The translations under genes and the position numbers were made by a program. Below are positions 51,098 through 59,333 of a DNA stretch of 64,000 nucleotides, in pieces; positions within the stretch are counted from its first letter, which is position 1; every line of letters starts with the position of its first letter. The notes under the pieces are model-generated. The model worked only from the letters and a program-made list of their open reading frames with translations. It ran no database searches and was not told where the DNA came from. The stretch covers positions 1,919,501-1,983,500 of the forward strand of contig NZ_CP033043.1 of the NCBI RefSeq assembly GCF_003667825.1, read 5' to 3'. The DNA is from Metabacillus litoralis. Its GTDB lineage: Bacteria; Bacillota; Bacilli; Bacillales; Bacillaceae.

Positions 51098-51655
51098 CTA
51101 GTTCTTATCCAATTGAATTTCTTTTATTTTTTGTCGTTGCTCCTCAGGCCACCATGCTCCACAATCGTCCGATACAACACATGCTGCACATGTATTTAAA
51201 TCATACACCTTCATTCCAGTAATTGGAGGTGAATATAAATGAAGAGTAACCAGCTTCGACTTATTTGAAACAGACATTTTATGCACACCCTTTTCGGGTG
51301 CAAAAAATATTTCACCATTTTCTTGAAATTCGGTAAAGATTTCTTTAGGCATTTTCGTTCCATCTACTTTATATACCGTATTTTTTGCCGTCCCATTTAT
51401 CACTTGAATCCATCCAAAGGAGCTGCCATGATCATGTGGCGCACATTCTAACTGAGACCAATTCATTACTAACAATTCAACCTTTTCGTTTTTATAAAGT
51501 AATTTCCGGTAGTATGGCTTATCTTCTTCTGTTCCCAATATAGGCTCCAATTCTTCATGCTGAATAGCCAGTTCCTCCAACGCCTGTTTTAAAGCATCAC
51601 TCGATGTATTTTCCAAATTTCCAAGAATCTCACTTATTCGGTCTTTATAATCCAT
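51098..51655 (-). CDS. cdoA: Cysteine dioxygenase
   Basis: 185 residues, cupin cysteine dioxygenase of the YubC/CdoA type. Iron ligands lie in LECAPHDHGSSFGWIQVING and in PEKGVHKMSVSNKS. It oxidises cysteine to cysteine sulfinate with O2. The C-terminus contains a cysteine-rich extension (NTCAACVVSDDCGAWWPEEQ) with four Cys, typical of the Bacillus enzymes and possibly structural. AGGAGG lies nine bases before the ATG. It is monocistronic. Confidence 0.9.
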   Translation of the reverse strand: MDYKDRISEILGNLENTSSDALKQALEELAIQHEELEPILGTEEDKPYYRKLLYKNEKVELLVMNWSQLECAPHDHGSSFGWIQVINGTAKNTVYKVDGTKMPKEIFTEFQENGEIFFAPEKGVHKMSVSNKSKLVTLHLYSPPITGMKVYDLNTCAACVVSDDCGAWWPEEQRQKIKEIQLDKN

Positions 51656-51793
51656 ACGAATGTACCTCCTGTTGTTGCTTTTCTGGATGTCTTTTAGGCA
51701 GCAGGCTGTTCATATGTATTGGTAAGTTCTTGTTGTTTATTAAGTAAAAAATTATTATTTTAGTAACGGTGAAGCCTTTGTAAAAGACTTAAT

Positions 51794-52720
51794 TTATTTG
51801 TACTTTTTTGAAAAAAAGAAACCATACAACCTTTCAAATTGACCGTTAACAAAAATCACTCCTATTATAATTATGATTCCTCCTACTACACTTATGAGAA
51901 TAATTTTTTCGTTTAGTAAAAGAACAGCTGCGATTAATGTTGCAACTGGTTCTAAATAAAGAAAAACAGAAACCTGAGATGCTTCTAGTACATGTAAGGC
52001 TTTTGCCCAGTACCAATAAGCAACCCCTGATACAAACACACCTAAAAAAAGTAAATGAGCCCACTCTCCAGCCTGTAAATGAGAAATAGCCTCCCATCCC
52101 TTATTACGAATCAAAAAAGGTATTGTTAAAACAAAGCCTAGTAAGCTCATATAAAACGTAATAACTAGCGGTGAAAGAGGGATATTTAATTTTTTTAATA
52201 AAACAGAATAAACCGCCCAGTTAAGTGTGCTTAGTAACATTAGTAAGTAACCTATGTTTAATGCAGGTTCAAACGTTTTGTCACTACCACCTGTCGTGAT
52301 CATTAGTACACCAAAAAGAGCTAGTATCATGCCAATTGCTTTTAGAATCGTCATTCTTTCATTTAAGAAAATCATCGACAAGATTACAGTAAAAATAGGT
52401 GATAAAGAAATCATCCAACCTGCAGAAGATGCATCAATTGTTAGCAATGCACTAGCTTGAATAACCTGATGAATAAAAACACCTAATATGCCTAAAACAA
52501 TTAAATGTGGGATATACACAGGACTGATTTTCAGTTTTTCCCTTAATAAAAGTAAAAGACAGAGAAGAAAGAGAGCACCGATCCCAAATCGAATAACAAG
52601 CAATGTAAAAGGATCTAGCCTGTCTAACACCGCTTTTGTCGAAACAAAGGATACTCCCCAAAATGTGATGGACATTGTGGCATAAAGCGAAGCGGCTAAT
52701 TTATGGTTTGATGATAACAT
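51794..52720 (-). CDS. EamA/DMT family transporter
   Basis: 308 residues with ten membrane segments in two EamA repeats: MSITFWGVSFVSTKAVLDRL, DASSAGWMISLSPIFTVILS, then LLSTLNWAVYSVLLKKLNIP and LEASQVSVFLYLEPVATLIA. Drug/metabolite transporters of this group export amino acids or other metabolites; the substrate is unknown. It has a basic C-terminal tail. It is divergent from the MBL-fold hydrolase gene. Confidence 0.88.
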   Translation of the reverse strand: MLSSNHKLAASLYATMSITFWGVSFVSTKAVLDRLDPFTLLVIRFGIGALFLLCLLLLLREKLKISPVYIPHLIVLGILGVFIHQVIQASALLTIDASSAGWMISLSPIFTVILSMIFLNERMTILKAIGMILALFGVLMITTGGSDKTFEPALNIGYLLMLLSTLNWAVYSVLLKKLNIPLSPLVITFYMSLLGFVLTIPFLIRNKGWEAISHLQAGEWAHLLFLGVFVSGVAYWYWAKALHVLEASQVSVFLYLEPVATLIAAVLLLNEKIILISVVGGIIIIIGVIFVNGQFERLYGFFFSKKYK

Positions 52721-52817
52721 AATAAATACCTCTCTATTTTAGTCTCTCCTTATCATATGCTTGTCCTTTTGACGAATGTATAAAAATACGAAAGTTCATC
52801 CTTACCTCACGTATTAT

Positions 52818-52845
52818 TTGAATTATAGTCTGTTTATGGTACAAT
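52818..52845 (+). promoter_or_regulatory. Sigma-A promoter of the MBL-fold hydrolase gene
   Basis: TTGAAT (52818-52823) and TACAAT (52840-52845) are separated by 16 bases. The FadR box begins inside the -10 element and covers the likely transcription start. Confidence 0.7.
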
Positions 52846-52863
52846 GAATGAGTATTCATTCAT
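52844..52863. promoter_or_regulatory. FadR operator
   Basis: ATGAATGAGTATTCATTCAT is a perfect eight-plus-eight inverted repeat around GTAT. It matches the B. subtilis FadR (YsiA, TetR family) box ATGAATGAMTANTCATTCAT at all but one position (G for M). Overlap with the -10 box predicts repression that is lifted by long-chain acyl-CoA. Confidence 0.85.
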
Positions 52864-52903
52864 AAAGAATAGTTAAATAAATTAGAAATACAGAGGTGGT
52901 AAC

Positions 52904-53806
52904 GTGCAACAAATTGGTCCAATCCAAATTATTGAAGGTCCACATAAAAGTAAAGTTCCGTATTCCAGAAGTCTATATATAGCAAGTTCTCATGAAAAGG
53001 TGTTAATTGATACAGGTGCTGATCCACACTCGCTCCAACAATTAAACAAACAATCCGGCGTTGACTTAGTTATTAATACACACTACCATCCCGATCATAC
53101 TTGTCATAATTATTTATTTCCGAAAGCAGAAAAATGGATAAATAAAATTGAATACGAGATGTCATTAACAGTTGAAGGAATTGCAAAAGCAAATGGAGTT
53201 TATCAAGAATGGGGTTCTCCAGGCGTAAAGGAATGGGCAAAGAACATTCCACAAACATGGATTCAAAGCCTTTCTGAAATTAACGGGTATTACGAATACG
53301 AGAAAGAATACCGTCTTGGAGACGTTAACGTTATCTTTTTGCATACACCAGGTCATACCAAAGGCTTTAATTGCCCTTATTTTCCTGACTTTGGTGTTGT
53401 ATTTACAGGAGATTATGATATGACAACATTTGGTCCATGGTACAACGGTACAGATGGTAACATTGATGAGTTTATCTCTTCAGCCCAACGCCTTCTCTCC
53501 TTAGATGCTAACACGTTTATTACAGGCCATCAAAAAGGAACATTTCAGAAAGACGAATTTCACGCTGCAATGAAAAAATACCTTACAATCATCGACCAGC
53601 GAGATAACGTAATTGAAAAATATGTAAAACTAGGTTTAGATTTTGAAGAATTAACAAGTATCGGTATTTTTTATCCAAAAAACACTTTAGAGCATTCTAT
53701 TCTTAAAACGTGGGAACGAAGTGGAATAAGAAAACATCTTCATCGTTTAGGCTATAAGGTTGAGAATGGAACGATCAAACATTTGGTTTATTCTAATAAA
53801 AAATGA
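52904..53806 (+). CDS. MBL-fold metallo-hydrolase under FadR control
   Basis: 300 residues. The zinc motif is DLVINTHYHPDHTCHN (HxHxDH), with further ligands in VIFLHTPGHTKGFN, VVFTGDYDMT and TFITGHQKGTF. The first part (IEGPHKSKVPYSRSLYIA) and the C-terminal helical domain are of the general MBL hydrolase type. The substrate is unknown; the FadR box in its promoter suggests a role in fatty acid or acyl-thioester metabolism. GTG start after GAGGTGG. Confidence 0.85.
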   Translation: MQQIGPIQIIEGPHKSKVPYSRSLYIASSHEKVLIDTGADPHSLQQLNKQSGVDLVINTHYHPDHTCHNYLFPKAEKWINKIEYEMSLTVEGIAKANGVYQEWGSPGVKEWAKNIPQTWIQSLSEINGYYEYEKEYRLGDVNVIFLHTPGHTKGFNCPYFPDFGVVFTGDYDMTTFGPWYNGTDGNIDEFISSAQRLLSLDANTFITGHQKGTFQKDEFHAAMKKYLTIIDQRDNVIEKYVKLGLDFEELTSIGIFYPKNTLEHSILKTWERSGIRKHLHRLGYKVENGTIKHLVYSNKK

Positions 53807-53908
53807 TCTTGTAGCACCCATATGGAGTTCCTCATCACCATTGTGCTGTGGACCTCCTTTAGATGAATGATGGATAGAAAGTTCTAGTCAACTCCCTATC
53901 CATACTCT

Positions 53909-54178
53909 TTATTCATCCTCGTCCATCATATCCTCAAAAACAGCCGACACTTTTTCAAATTCATCGTCACTTTCAATTGGAGACAAATCTCCTTCACCAT
54001 CAATCTTTAAAAAGAAAATATCAATATCTTCTTCCGTTTCCGCTTGAATATCATCAACAAATCCTACTGCTACATAATCAGTTCCTTCTAAAGTAATCGC
54101 TGCAAGAACTTCCACTTCATTTTCCTGATCATTTTCGTCCGTAATCGTAAATACTTCTCCTACTTCTACTTTATCCAT
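53909..54178 (-). CDS. DUF1292 family protein
   Basis: 89 residues, very acidic: VGEVFTITDENDQENEVEVL, TLEGTDYVAVGFVDDIQAET, DIDIFFLKIDGEGDLSPIES and a DEFEKVSAVFEDMMDEDE end. This is the DUF1292/YrzB pattern. The function is unknown. GGGAGC lies before the ATG. It is a single gene. Confidence 0.85.
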   Translation of the reverse strand: MDKVEVGEVFTITDENDQENEVEVLAAITLEGTDYVAVGFVDDIQAETEEDIDIFFLKIDGEGDLSPIESDDEFEKVSAVFEDMMDEDE

Positions 54179-54328
54179 GAATAATAGCTCCCTTCACACG
54201 TACATATAAATGATGATTACTTCTTTATCATGCCAAATTTATGTAATTTCATTCAATACATTTTTAAAAAAAATTCTATTTTTTTAGTTATCACATTTAA
54301 TATTTGATAAAAGAAAGGGTGCTTAATT

Positions 54329-55015
54329 ATGTCCTATTTTTCTTATCCGCCTTTCAACCGTTCAACTCCCTCTGCTCAATTACACACAACACAACAAAGA
54401 ACACTTATTTTAGAAGGTAGAGGAAAAGTAATTGCCCCACCCGATCAAGCGATTATTACGATTGGATTTGTTACGGAGAATAAAGATGCTAAGAAGGCAC
54501 AGGCTCAAAATGCTGTATTGACAAATCAAGGTTTAACTGCTCTTAAGGAAATAAATATTCAACAAGAAGATATTCAAACAGTCTCGTACATCATTCAACC
54601 TATTTACGAATTCACCGAAGGATCTTCTATCTTAAAAGGATATAAAGTACAACATACTTTTGAAATAACAGTAAAAGATTTAAACCTAGTTGGTGCAGTG
54701 TACCAAGCGGTTGTAGCAGCGGGAGCAAATATCGCAGAGAATATCGAGTTTGTTGTTTCAAATAAAGATTTTTACTATCAGCAAGCATTACAACTTGCAA
54801 TCAAAAATGCAACTGAAAAAGCGTCAAGCATTGGTCAGCTGCTGGGTGTTAGCATGAATTCCGTTCCAATCAAAGTTACAGAGAATTCTACAGTCATTTC
54901 ACCAAGAGACTATACACTTTCTTTCTCTGCTGAAGCCACTTTACAAGCAGCACCTCCTATACAAAGAAGTAAGCTTGAAATTGAGGCAATCGTAACAGCA
55001 GTTTTTTCTTATTAA
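54329..55015 (+). CDS. SIMPL domain-containing protein (DUF541)
   Basis: 228 residues. LEGRGKVIAPPDQAIITIGF, NQGLTALKEINIQQEDIQTV, KGYKVQHTFEITVKDLNLVG and ALQLAIKNATEKASSIGQLL are the ordered boxes of the SIMPL/DUF541 family. There is no signal peptide; it starts with PPFNRSTPSAQLHTTQQRT. Family members form large rings and are of uncertain function; a cytoplasmic or spore location is possible. AAAGGGTG precedes the ATG. Confidence 0.85.
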   Translation: MSYFSYPPFNRSTPSAQLHTTQQRTLILEGRGKVIAPPDQAIITIGFVTENKDAKKAQAQNAVLTNQGLTALKEINIQQEDIQTVSYIIQPIYEFTEGSSILKGYKVQHTFEITVKDLNLVGAVYQAVVAAGANIAENIEFVVSNKDFYYQQALQLAIKNATEKASSIGQLLGVSMNSVPIKVTENSTVISPRDYTLSFSAEATLQAAPPIQRSKLEIEAIVTAVFSY

Positions 55016-55016
55016 G

Positions 55017-55044
55017 AAAGGGCGAATACATCATTCGCCCTCCT
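55017..55044. terminator. Terminator between convergent genes
   Basis: GGGCGAAT and ATTCGCCC form a perfect eight-base stem around a five-base loop between the SIMPL gene and the P-loop gene. T-rich sequence after it is weak, but the place between two stop codons supports the call. Confidence 0.65.
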
Positions 55045-55047
55045 TCA

Positions 55048-56148
55048 TTATTCATTTTGCTCTAAAAAAGTCTTAATTTCTTCTGTTAATTCTTCTCTAA
55101 TAGCATCAATTTTCTTGAAATCCATTGCTTCTATATAATAAGATTCTAACTGATCTCTTAACTGCTTCGCTTCAGCAAGATAGGATATCGCTTCTTTCAT
55201 TTTGTCTTTATATGCTTTTGTTGTTCTAGCAATGTCCTCTGCGTATTTTTCATCTGTTCCAGGTGTGATGCAGCGTTCATACATATCAATTATTTCATCA
55301 GAATTTCTTTCAGGAAAATATTCATGTGGTGCAGTACTGTCAAAAATAGCAATTCCCTTTTCACGTAAAATCACCATATCAAGGCTGTTAGGATCAAAAC
55401 CACAATGATACACTTCTACATCAAAACCTCTTTGCTCACCTGCAGCCACAATTTTCTTTAACATTGTTGACTTACCTGAACCGGCTCTTCCTTTTATAAA
55501 GTAACGTTTTTCGATATCTTCTGTTAAATTCTGAATAAAATCAACAGCTCCATCTGGAGTTGCTGCTCCTAAAAAACGATGCTGAACTCTAGGTTTTTTA
55601 TCTAATTCTTCCTCTCCGTAAAACAAGGAAATAATTTCATCTGTTAATTGATTAGCTTTAGCAAAATCCATGTTAGAAATATAAATGTCTTCAATATCAT
55701 CATGCGCTCTTAATGAGGCAGCAAATGTTTCATATGCTTGATTAAATTTCTTTGAAATCTCCTGATTAAGAGTAAGTATTTTTTCTTTATGCTGCGATAA
55801 TTTGTTAGAATCCCAAGCAACACCTAGATTTACATACTCTTCAATAACACCTGGTGCATTAGGTTCAATAACATGTGGTGCTGTTCCATCAACAATTCCT
55901 AATCCCTCATTTGGAAGAATCACTCCATCAATGGACTTGTTATCAGAAGCACAATGTAAATACTCTACATCATATCCCTTTTCTTCCATAATTTGACCAA
56001 CATGCTTCATAAGAGAAGATTTTCCCGTACCTGGGCCTCCCTTTAATATATATAAACGTTGTAAATCTTGTAATACTGAGTCATATAAACTATAAAATCC
56101 TTTAGCAGTGTTTCCTCCTGCATAATAATGATGAACTTTACCTGTCAT
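55048..56148 (-). CDS. Tandem P-loop ATPase, PRK06851 type
   Basis: 366 residues made of two related halves. Half one has YILKGGPGTGKSSLMKHVG, then DVEYLHCASDNKSIDGVILP and VDGTAPHVIEPNAPG. Half two has YFIKGRAGSGKSTMLKKIV, VEVYHCGFDPNSLDMVIL and FDSTAPHEYFPERN. Each P-loop is intact, so both halves may bind nucleotide. The family is found in spore formers and is known to me as PRK06851, with no proven function. AGGGGTG precedes the ATG. Confidence 0.8.
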   Translation of the reverse strand: MTGKVHHYYAGGNTAKGFYSLYDSVLQDLQRLYILKGGPGTGKSSLMKHVGQIMEEKGYDVEYLHCASDNKSIDGVILPNEGLGIVDGTAPHVIEPNAPGVIEEYVNLGVAWDSNKLSQHKEKILTLNQEISKKFNQAYETFAASLRAHDDIEDIYISNMDFAKANQLTDEIISLFYGEEELDKKPRVQHRFLGAATPDGAVDFIQNLTEDIEKRYFIKGRAGSGKSTMLKKIVAAGEQRGFDVEVYHCGFDPNSLDMVILREKGIAIFDSTAPHEYFPERNSDEIIDMYERCITPGTDEKYAEDIARTTKAYKDKMKEAISYLAEAKQLRDQLESYYIEAMDFKKIDAIREELTEEIKTFLEQNE

Positions 56149-56284
56149 CTAATCACCCCTTAGCGCCATTTACCTTAACATATGTAGATTATCTTACAAG
56201 GGTGAATGCCTATTTTTTCAAAATCGCTTATTCCTCAAAACTTTTGTATAATATTCCTATATTTAATAAAGGAGACCGTTTCGA

Positions 56285-56584
56285 TTGAACTCAAAAGATC
56301 TAGAACAAAAAATTATTCAAAACTACCAGCAAGATGAAGGAATGATGATTTTGATTTTTGCACAATGGTGTGTGAATCATGATCTTAATCCAACAGAACT
56401 TTATTTAAGAGCCTATCCTGGGCAATCTGAAAATTATGCCCTTCAACAAACAATTGATTTAACCGTTTCTAAGGAAGAATCAGAGCACATCCCAGATCAA
56501 ACCCTCCTTAATGTTTTATCATTGTTTGGCAATGAAGACCTCGCTTTTGTTGTAACAGAGGAAATAAATAAAAGAAAAAAATAA
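56285..56584 (+). CDS. Conserved hypothetical protein (99 aa)
   Basis: 99 residues: NSKDLEQKIIQNYQQDEGMM, LIFAQWCVNHDLNPTELYLR, AYPGQSENYALQQTIDLTVS and a final LNVLSLFGNEDLAFVVTEEI. It is soluble and mostly helical. I recognise it as a Bacillus-type conserved protein but cannot name it. A TTG start follows AAGGAG by ten bases, a little far, with no better start. No terminator of its own is seen before the 21-bp repeats. Confidence 0.7.
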   Translation: MNSKDLEQKIIQNYQQDEGMMILIFAQWCVNHDLNPTELYLRAYPGQSENYALQQTIDLTVSKEESEHIPDQTLLNVLSLFGNEDLAFVVTEEINKRKK

Positions 56585-56631
56585 GAAGGAAGAATTTGAG
56601 GTGGTGGTCAAAGCCGTTTTTTGCCTTGCCG

Positions 56632-56736
56632 AAGGATAGATTTTCTGTATAAGTTGATAGATTATTCGGAGAAGTTGATAGATTTTTGATCATAGTTGAT
56701 AGATTTTCCTGAAAGGTTGATACATTTCTGATACTT
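56632..56736. repeat. Five tandem 21-bp repeats (GTTGATAGATT units)
   Basis: Units beginning GTTGATAGATT start at 56653, 56674 and 56695, with variant units at 56632 and 56716, all exactly 21 bases apart. The last ten bases of each unit vary. Read on the minus strand, the phase gives heptapeptides of the type NLSTxxx. The array lies between the convergent 99-aa gene and fabF. No start site or other support for translation is seen. Confidence 0.85.
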
Positions 56737-56775
56737 AGATACAAATCAGCAGGATAAAAGGCAAGATTCTTATGT

Positions 56776-56804
56776 AAAAAGCACGCCAATATTCGGCGTG
56801 CTTT
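56776..56804. terminator. Terminator of fabF
   Basis: AAAGCACGCC and GGCGTGCTTT form a ten-base stem with a seven-base loop, two bases after the fabF stop on the minus strand; the A run becomes TTTTT there. Confidence 0.92.
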
Positions 56805-56806
56805 CC

Positions 56807-58048
56807 TTATTTATCAAATCTTTTAAACACTAACGTGGCATTATGTCCACCAAAGCCAAATGAATTCGATAAAACAACAGAAACATCTGATTGCTTTGCT
56901 TCATTAGGTACATAATCTAAATCTAGTTCCTCATCGGGTGTTTCATAGTTAATGGTTGGAGGAATTACACCATCTTTGATTGAAAGCAAAGAGAAAATTG
57001 CTTCCACTGCACCTGCTGCACCCAACAAGTGTCCTGTCATCGACTTTGTTGAGCTTACAGAAAGTTTGGATGCATGTTGACCAAATACTTCTTTTATCGC
57101 TTTTGTTTCATTTAAATCATTATAATAAGTACTTGTACCGTGGGCATTAATATAATCAACATTCTCTGCCTTCAAATTAGCATCTGATAATGCTAGTTTC
57201 ATAGCACGTTGTCCGCCTTCTCCTTCTGGCGCAGGTGTGGTAATATGATATGCATCCCCAGTCGCACCATAGCCAACAATCTCCCCGTAAATTTTAGCAC
57301 CGCGAGCTAAGGCGCGCTCTAATTCTTCTAAAACAACAACACCTGACCCTTCCGCGATAACAAATCCGTCACGATTTTTATCAAAAGGTCGACTTGCAGT
57401 GTTTGGGTCCTGATTTGTCGATAAAGCCGTCATGTTAGTAAACCCTGCGACTGTCATCTCGGTAATCGATGCTTCAGATCCACCGGCAATCATCATATCT
57501 GCTACTCCATTTTGAATAACTCGAAAAGCATCGCCAATAGAATTAGCACCCGAAGCACATGCAGTTACTGAGCAATTGTTAATCCCCTTTGCTCCAATCT
57601 CAATTGAAACCCTGCCAGAGGCCATATCTGGGATGAACATAGGAATAATAAACGGACTAACACGCTTTGGACCTTTATTTAAATAGCGTTTATGTTGTTC
57701 CTCAAATTCATCAAGTCCACCGATTCCTGAACCTATCCATACTCCAACACGTTCTGGGTCAATTGTTTCTCCTATTTTAATTCCCGAATCATTCACTGCC
57801 ATTTTACTTGCTGCTATTGCAAAATGAGTAAATCTTGCCATTCTTCTCGCTTCTTTAAAATCAATATACTCATCTGTTGAAAAATTCTTTACTTCTCCAG
57901 CTACTTTTACTTGAAACTGCTCTGAATTAATTCGTGTTAATGGTGCGATGCCCGATACTCCACTTTTAATATTTTCCCAGGTTGTTCGTACATCATTACC
58001 TAGGGGTGTTACAGCTCCAATACCTGTAATGACAACTCGCTTCTTCAT
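56807..58048 (-). CDS. fabF: Beta-ketoacyl-[acyl-carrier-protein] synthase II FabF
   Basis: 413 residues, as B. subtilis FabF. The active-site Cys164 lies in [13 protein letters not shown], the two catalytic His in [18 protein letters not shown] sequence and in [13 protein letters not shown]. It condenses malonyl-ACP with acyl-ACP in chain elongation. The ATG ([11 protein letters not shown]) follows GGAGAG; eight upstream codons are not used. Unlike the usual fabH-fabF operon, no fabH lies upstream, so fabF is alone here. Confidence 0.95.
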   Translation of the reverse strand: MKKRVVITGIGAVTPLGNDVRTTWENIKSGVSGIAPLTRINSEQFQVKVAGEVKNFSTDEYIDFKEARRMARFTHFAIAASKMAVNDSGIKIGETIDPERVGVWIGSGIGGLDEFEEQHKRYLNKGPKRVSPFIIPMFIPDMASGRVSIEIGAKGINNCSVTACASGANSIGDAFRVIQNGVADMMIAGGSEASITEMTVAGFTNMTALSTNQDPNTASRPFDKNRDGFVIAEGSGVVVLEELERALARGAKIYGEIVGYGATGDAYHITTPAPEGEGGQRAMKLALSDANLKAENVDYINAHGTSTYYNDLNETKAIKEVFGQHASKLSVSSTKSMTGHLLGAAGAVEAIFSLLSIKDGVIPPTINYETPDEELDLDYVPNEAKQSDVSVVLSNSFGFGGHNATLVFKRFDK

Positions 58049-58214
58049 GTTAGCTTCTCTCCTTTTTAACAATGATATGATATATATTAATTCTTTTCAT
58101 TTGATTGTTAAATAGATAAATTATTACTTGGTCTTAGTAGCACATACATATATCTTATACTAGATTATGAAAAATGAAAAGTTACCTGTACTAAAAGAAA
58201 TTTTTTTTAAATGT

Positions 58215-58240
58215 AAAAAGACCTCTTTTTGAGGTCTTTT
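58215..58240 (-). terminator. Terminator of the DUF6376-like lipoprotein gene
   Basis: AAAAAGACCTC and GAGGTCTTTT form an 11-base stem with a TTTTT loop just past the stop codon. Confidence 0.9.
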
Positions 58241-58243
58241 CCA

Positions 58244-58681
58244 TTATAGTTCCAGTTTTTCAACAGCATCAATTAGTGATGTGATATCCTCTACAGTTTG
58301 AAATATTTCACTATTTTTTATTTCTTCCACCATCACTTCTCCATCTTGTTGAACTTGTTCAAACTGATTTAGTAATTCTTCATTTTTCGAAACAAGATCC
58401 TGGTGTAGGTCTTCAGCAACTGCTGGGGCATCTATGTTATTAAATTCTTCAATATTCTCGGTTAATGTGTTTACCTGATTTTCTAGTTCAGTTCTTATTT
58501 CTGGATCAGTTGCAGCATTTTCAACTAGACCTGGTGCATTTTCAGCAAATTCACTCATTGAATTCAATAAGCTATTTGCTTCATTAACATAGTCCAATGA
58601 TTGATTTACTTCATCTACTACAGAGCACGCAGAGGTTAGCATAAAAACCGCAATCATGATAAGAAAAGAAAGCTTTTTCAT
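58244..58681 (-). CDS. Lipoprotein, DUF6376-like
   Basis: 145 residues. A lipoprotein signal (KKLSFLIMIAVFMLTSAC, lipobox LTSAC, Cys at 19) is followed by an all-helical acidic body (VNEANSLLNSMSEFAENAPG, ENQVNTLTENIEEFNNIDAP, DLHQDLVSKNEELLNQFEQV). This resembles the DUF6376 lipoproteins of bacilli. It is anchored outside the cell membrane; the function is unknown. AGGAGTG precedes the ATG. Confidence 0.8.
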   Translation of the reverse strand: MKKLSFLIMIAVFMLTSACSVVDEVNQSLDYVNEANSLLNSMSEFAENAPGLVENAATDPEIRTELENQVNTLTENIEEFNNIDAPAVAEDLHQDLVSKNEELLNQFEQVQQDGEVMVEEIKNSEIFQTVEDITSLIDAVEKLEL

Positions 58682-58766
58682 TTTATCACTCCTATGAGTT
58701 TATAAGTTATATACGTATAATTGGTGAAGAAAGTTTCAAATACTTTGTTCTTACAAATGACGCTAA

Positions 58767-58811
58767 AAACAATAAAAGGCTAACATCATGGTTGTTAACC
58801 TTTTATTGTTT
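58767..58811 (-). terminator. Terminator of the 39-aa gene
   Basis: AAACAATAAAAGG pairs with CCTTTTATTGTTT over 13 bases, with AACA/TGTT continuing inside. It overlaps the stop codon of the small upstream gene. Confidence 0.85.
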
Positions 58812-58929
58812 ATGATTCACTTGTCACTAACCATTTGAGAAATTCCTGTTCGGGTTCAGTAAGAAATCGACCTAAGTCTCTTGAAAAATATAAATATAAC
58901 TCTATGTATCTTTTTGCCATTTCGTCCAT
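58810..58929 (-). CDS. Small protein (39 aa), unknown
   Basis: 39 residues: MDEMAKRYIELYLYFSRDLG, then RFLTEPEQEFLKWLVTSES. It is supported by a strong ribosome site (GGGGG six bases before ATG) and by a good terminator at the stop codon. It is an amphipathic helical peptide. No family is recalled. Confidence 0.65.
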   Translation of the reverse strand: MDEMAKRYIELYLYFSRDLGRFLTEPEQEFLKWLVTSES

Positions 58930-59003
58930 GAATATCCCCCTAGTATGTATAAGAACTTCTTTATTTTATCACGTTCATATGGTAAGTGGTAAAAAATTTT
59001 AAA

Positions 59004-59213
59004 TTATTCTTCATCCAGAATATCATCTGAATCATCTTTATCATGTTCATTTTTCTCTTTAGTATCAAAGAACTCATTTATTTTTTCAACAATCGAATCG
59101 TCATTTTCTGTTGGGTGATGCTGAGCATGTTCTGTATCAATAAAATTCTGAAAGGTATATGTTTGAATGAGTTTCTTTTTATATTTGAAGTGTTTACCAA
59201 CAATTAGTAACAA
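59004..59213 (-). CDS. Small membrane-anchored acidic protein
   Basis: 69 residues from the TTG used here, but the frame stays open upstream to 59258 and codes a full membrane segment (IIFYFVLFLLLILLLLIVGK). The best-placed ribosome site (GAGGTG) would then serve an ATT start at about 59249. The cytoplasmic tail has FKYKKKLIQTYTFQNFIDTE and an acidic end KNEHDKDDSDDILDEE. The function is unknown. Confidence 0.5.
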   Translation of the reverse strand: MLLIVGKHFKYKKKLIQTYTFQNFIDTEHAQHHPTENDDSIVEKINEFFDTKEKNEHDKDDSDDILDEE

Positions 59214-59283
59214 TAATATTAATAGTAGAAAGAGTACAAAGTAGAAAATAATTACACCTCACTCTCTTAATTAAACTTATCAT

Positions 59284-59314
59284 TTAAAAAGAAAAAGCTA
59301 CGGTCGTAACTTTT
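59284..59314 (-). terminator. Terminator of the DUF4397 gene
   Basis: On the minus strand AAAAGTTAC pairs with GTAGCTTTT (one G-U pair) across a four-base loop and leads into TCTTTTT. Confidence 0.75.
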
Positions 59315-59333
59315 CCTTCTAGGATCCTTAGAG

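Noticed and set aside
52452..52661. Alternative small frames inside the EamA gene
   Set aside because: They lie wholly within a well-supported transporter gene in another frame.
56508..56789. 93-residue minus-strand protein with NLSTxxx heptads
   Set aside because: It overlaps the 99-aa gene and the fabF terminator, has no ribosome site, and is explained by the 21-bp repeat.
58180..58197. FapR operator before fabF (GTTACCTGTACTAA)
   Set aside because: It resembles TTAGTACCTGNTACTAA but lacks bases in one half-site and the dyad, and lies about 135 bases from the start, so it is not supported.
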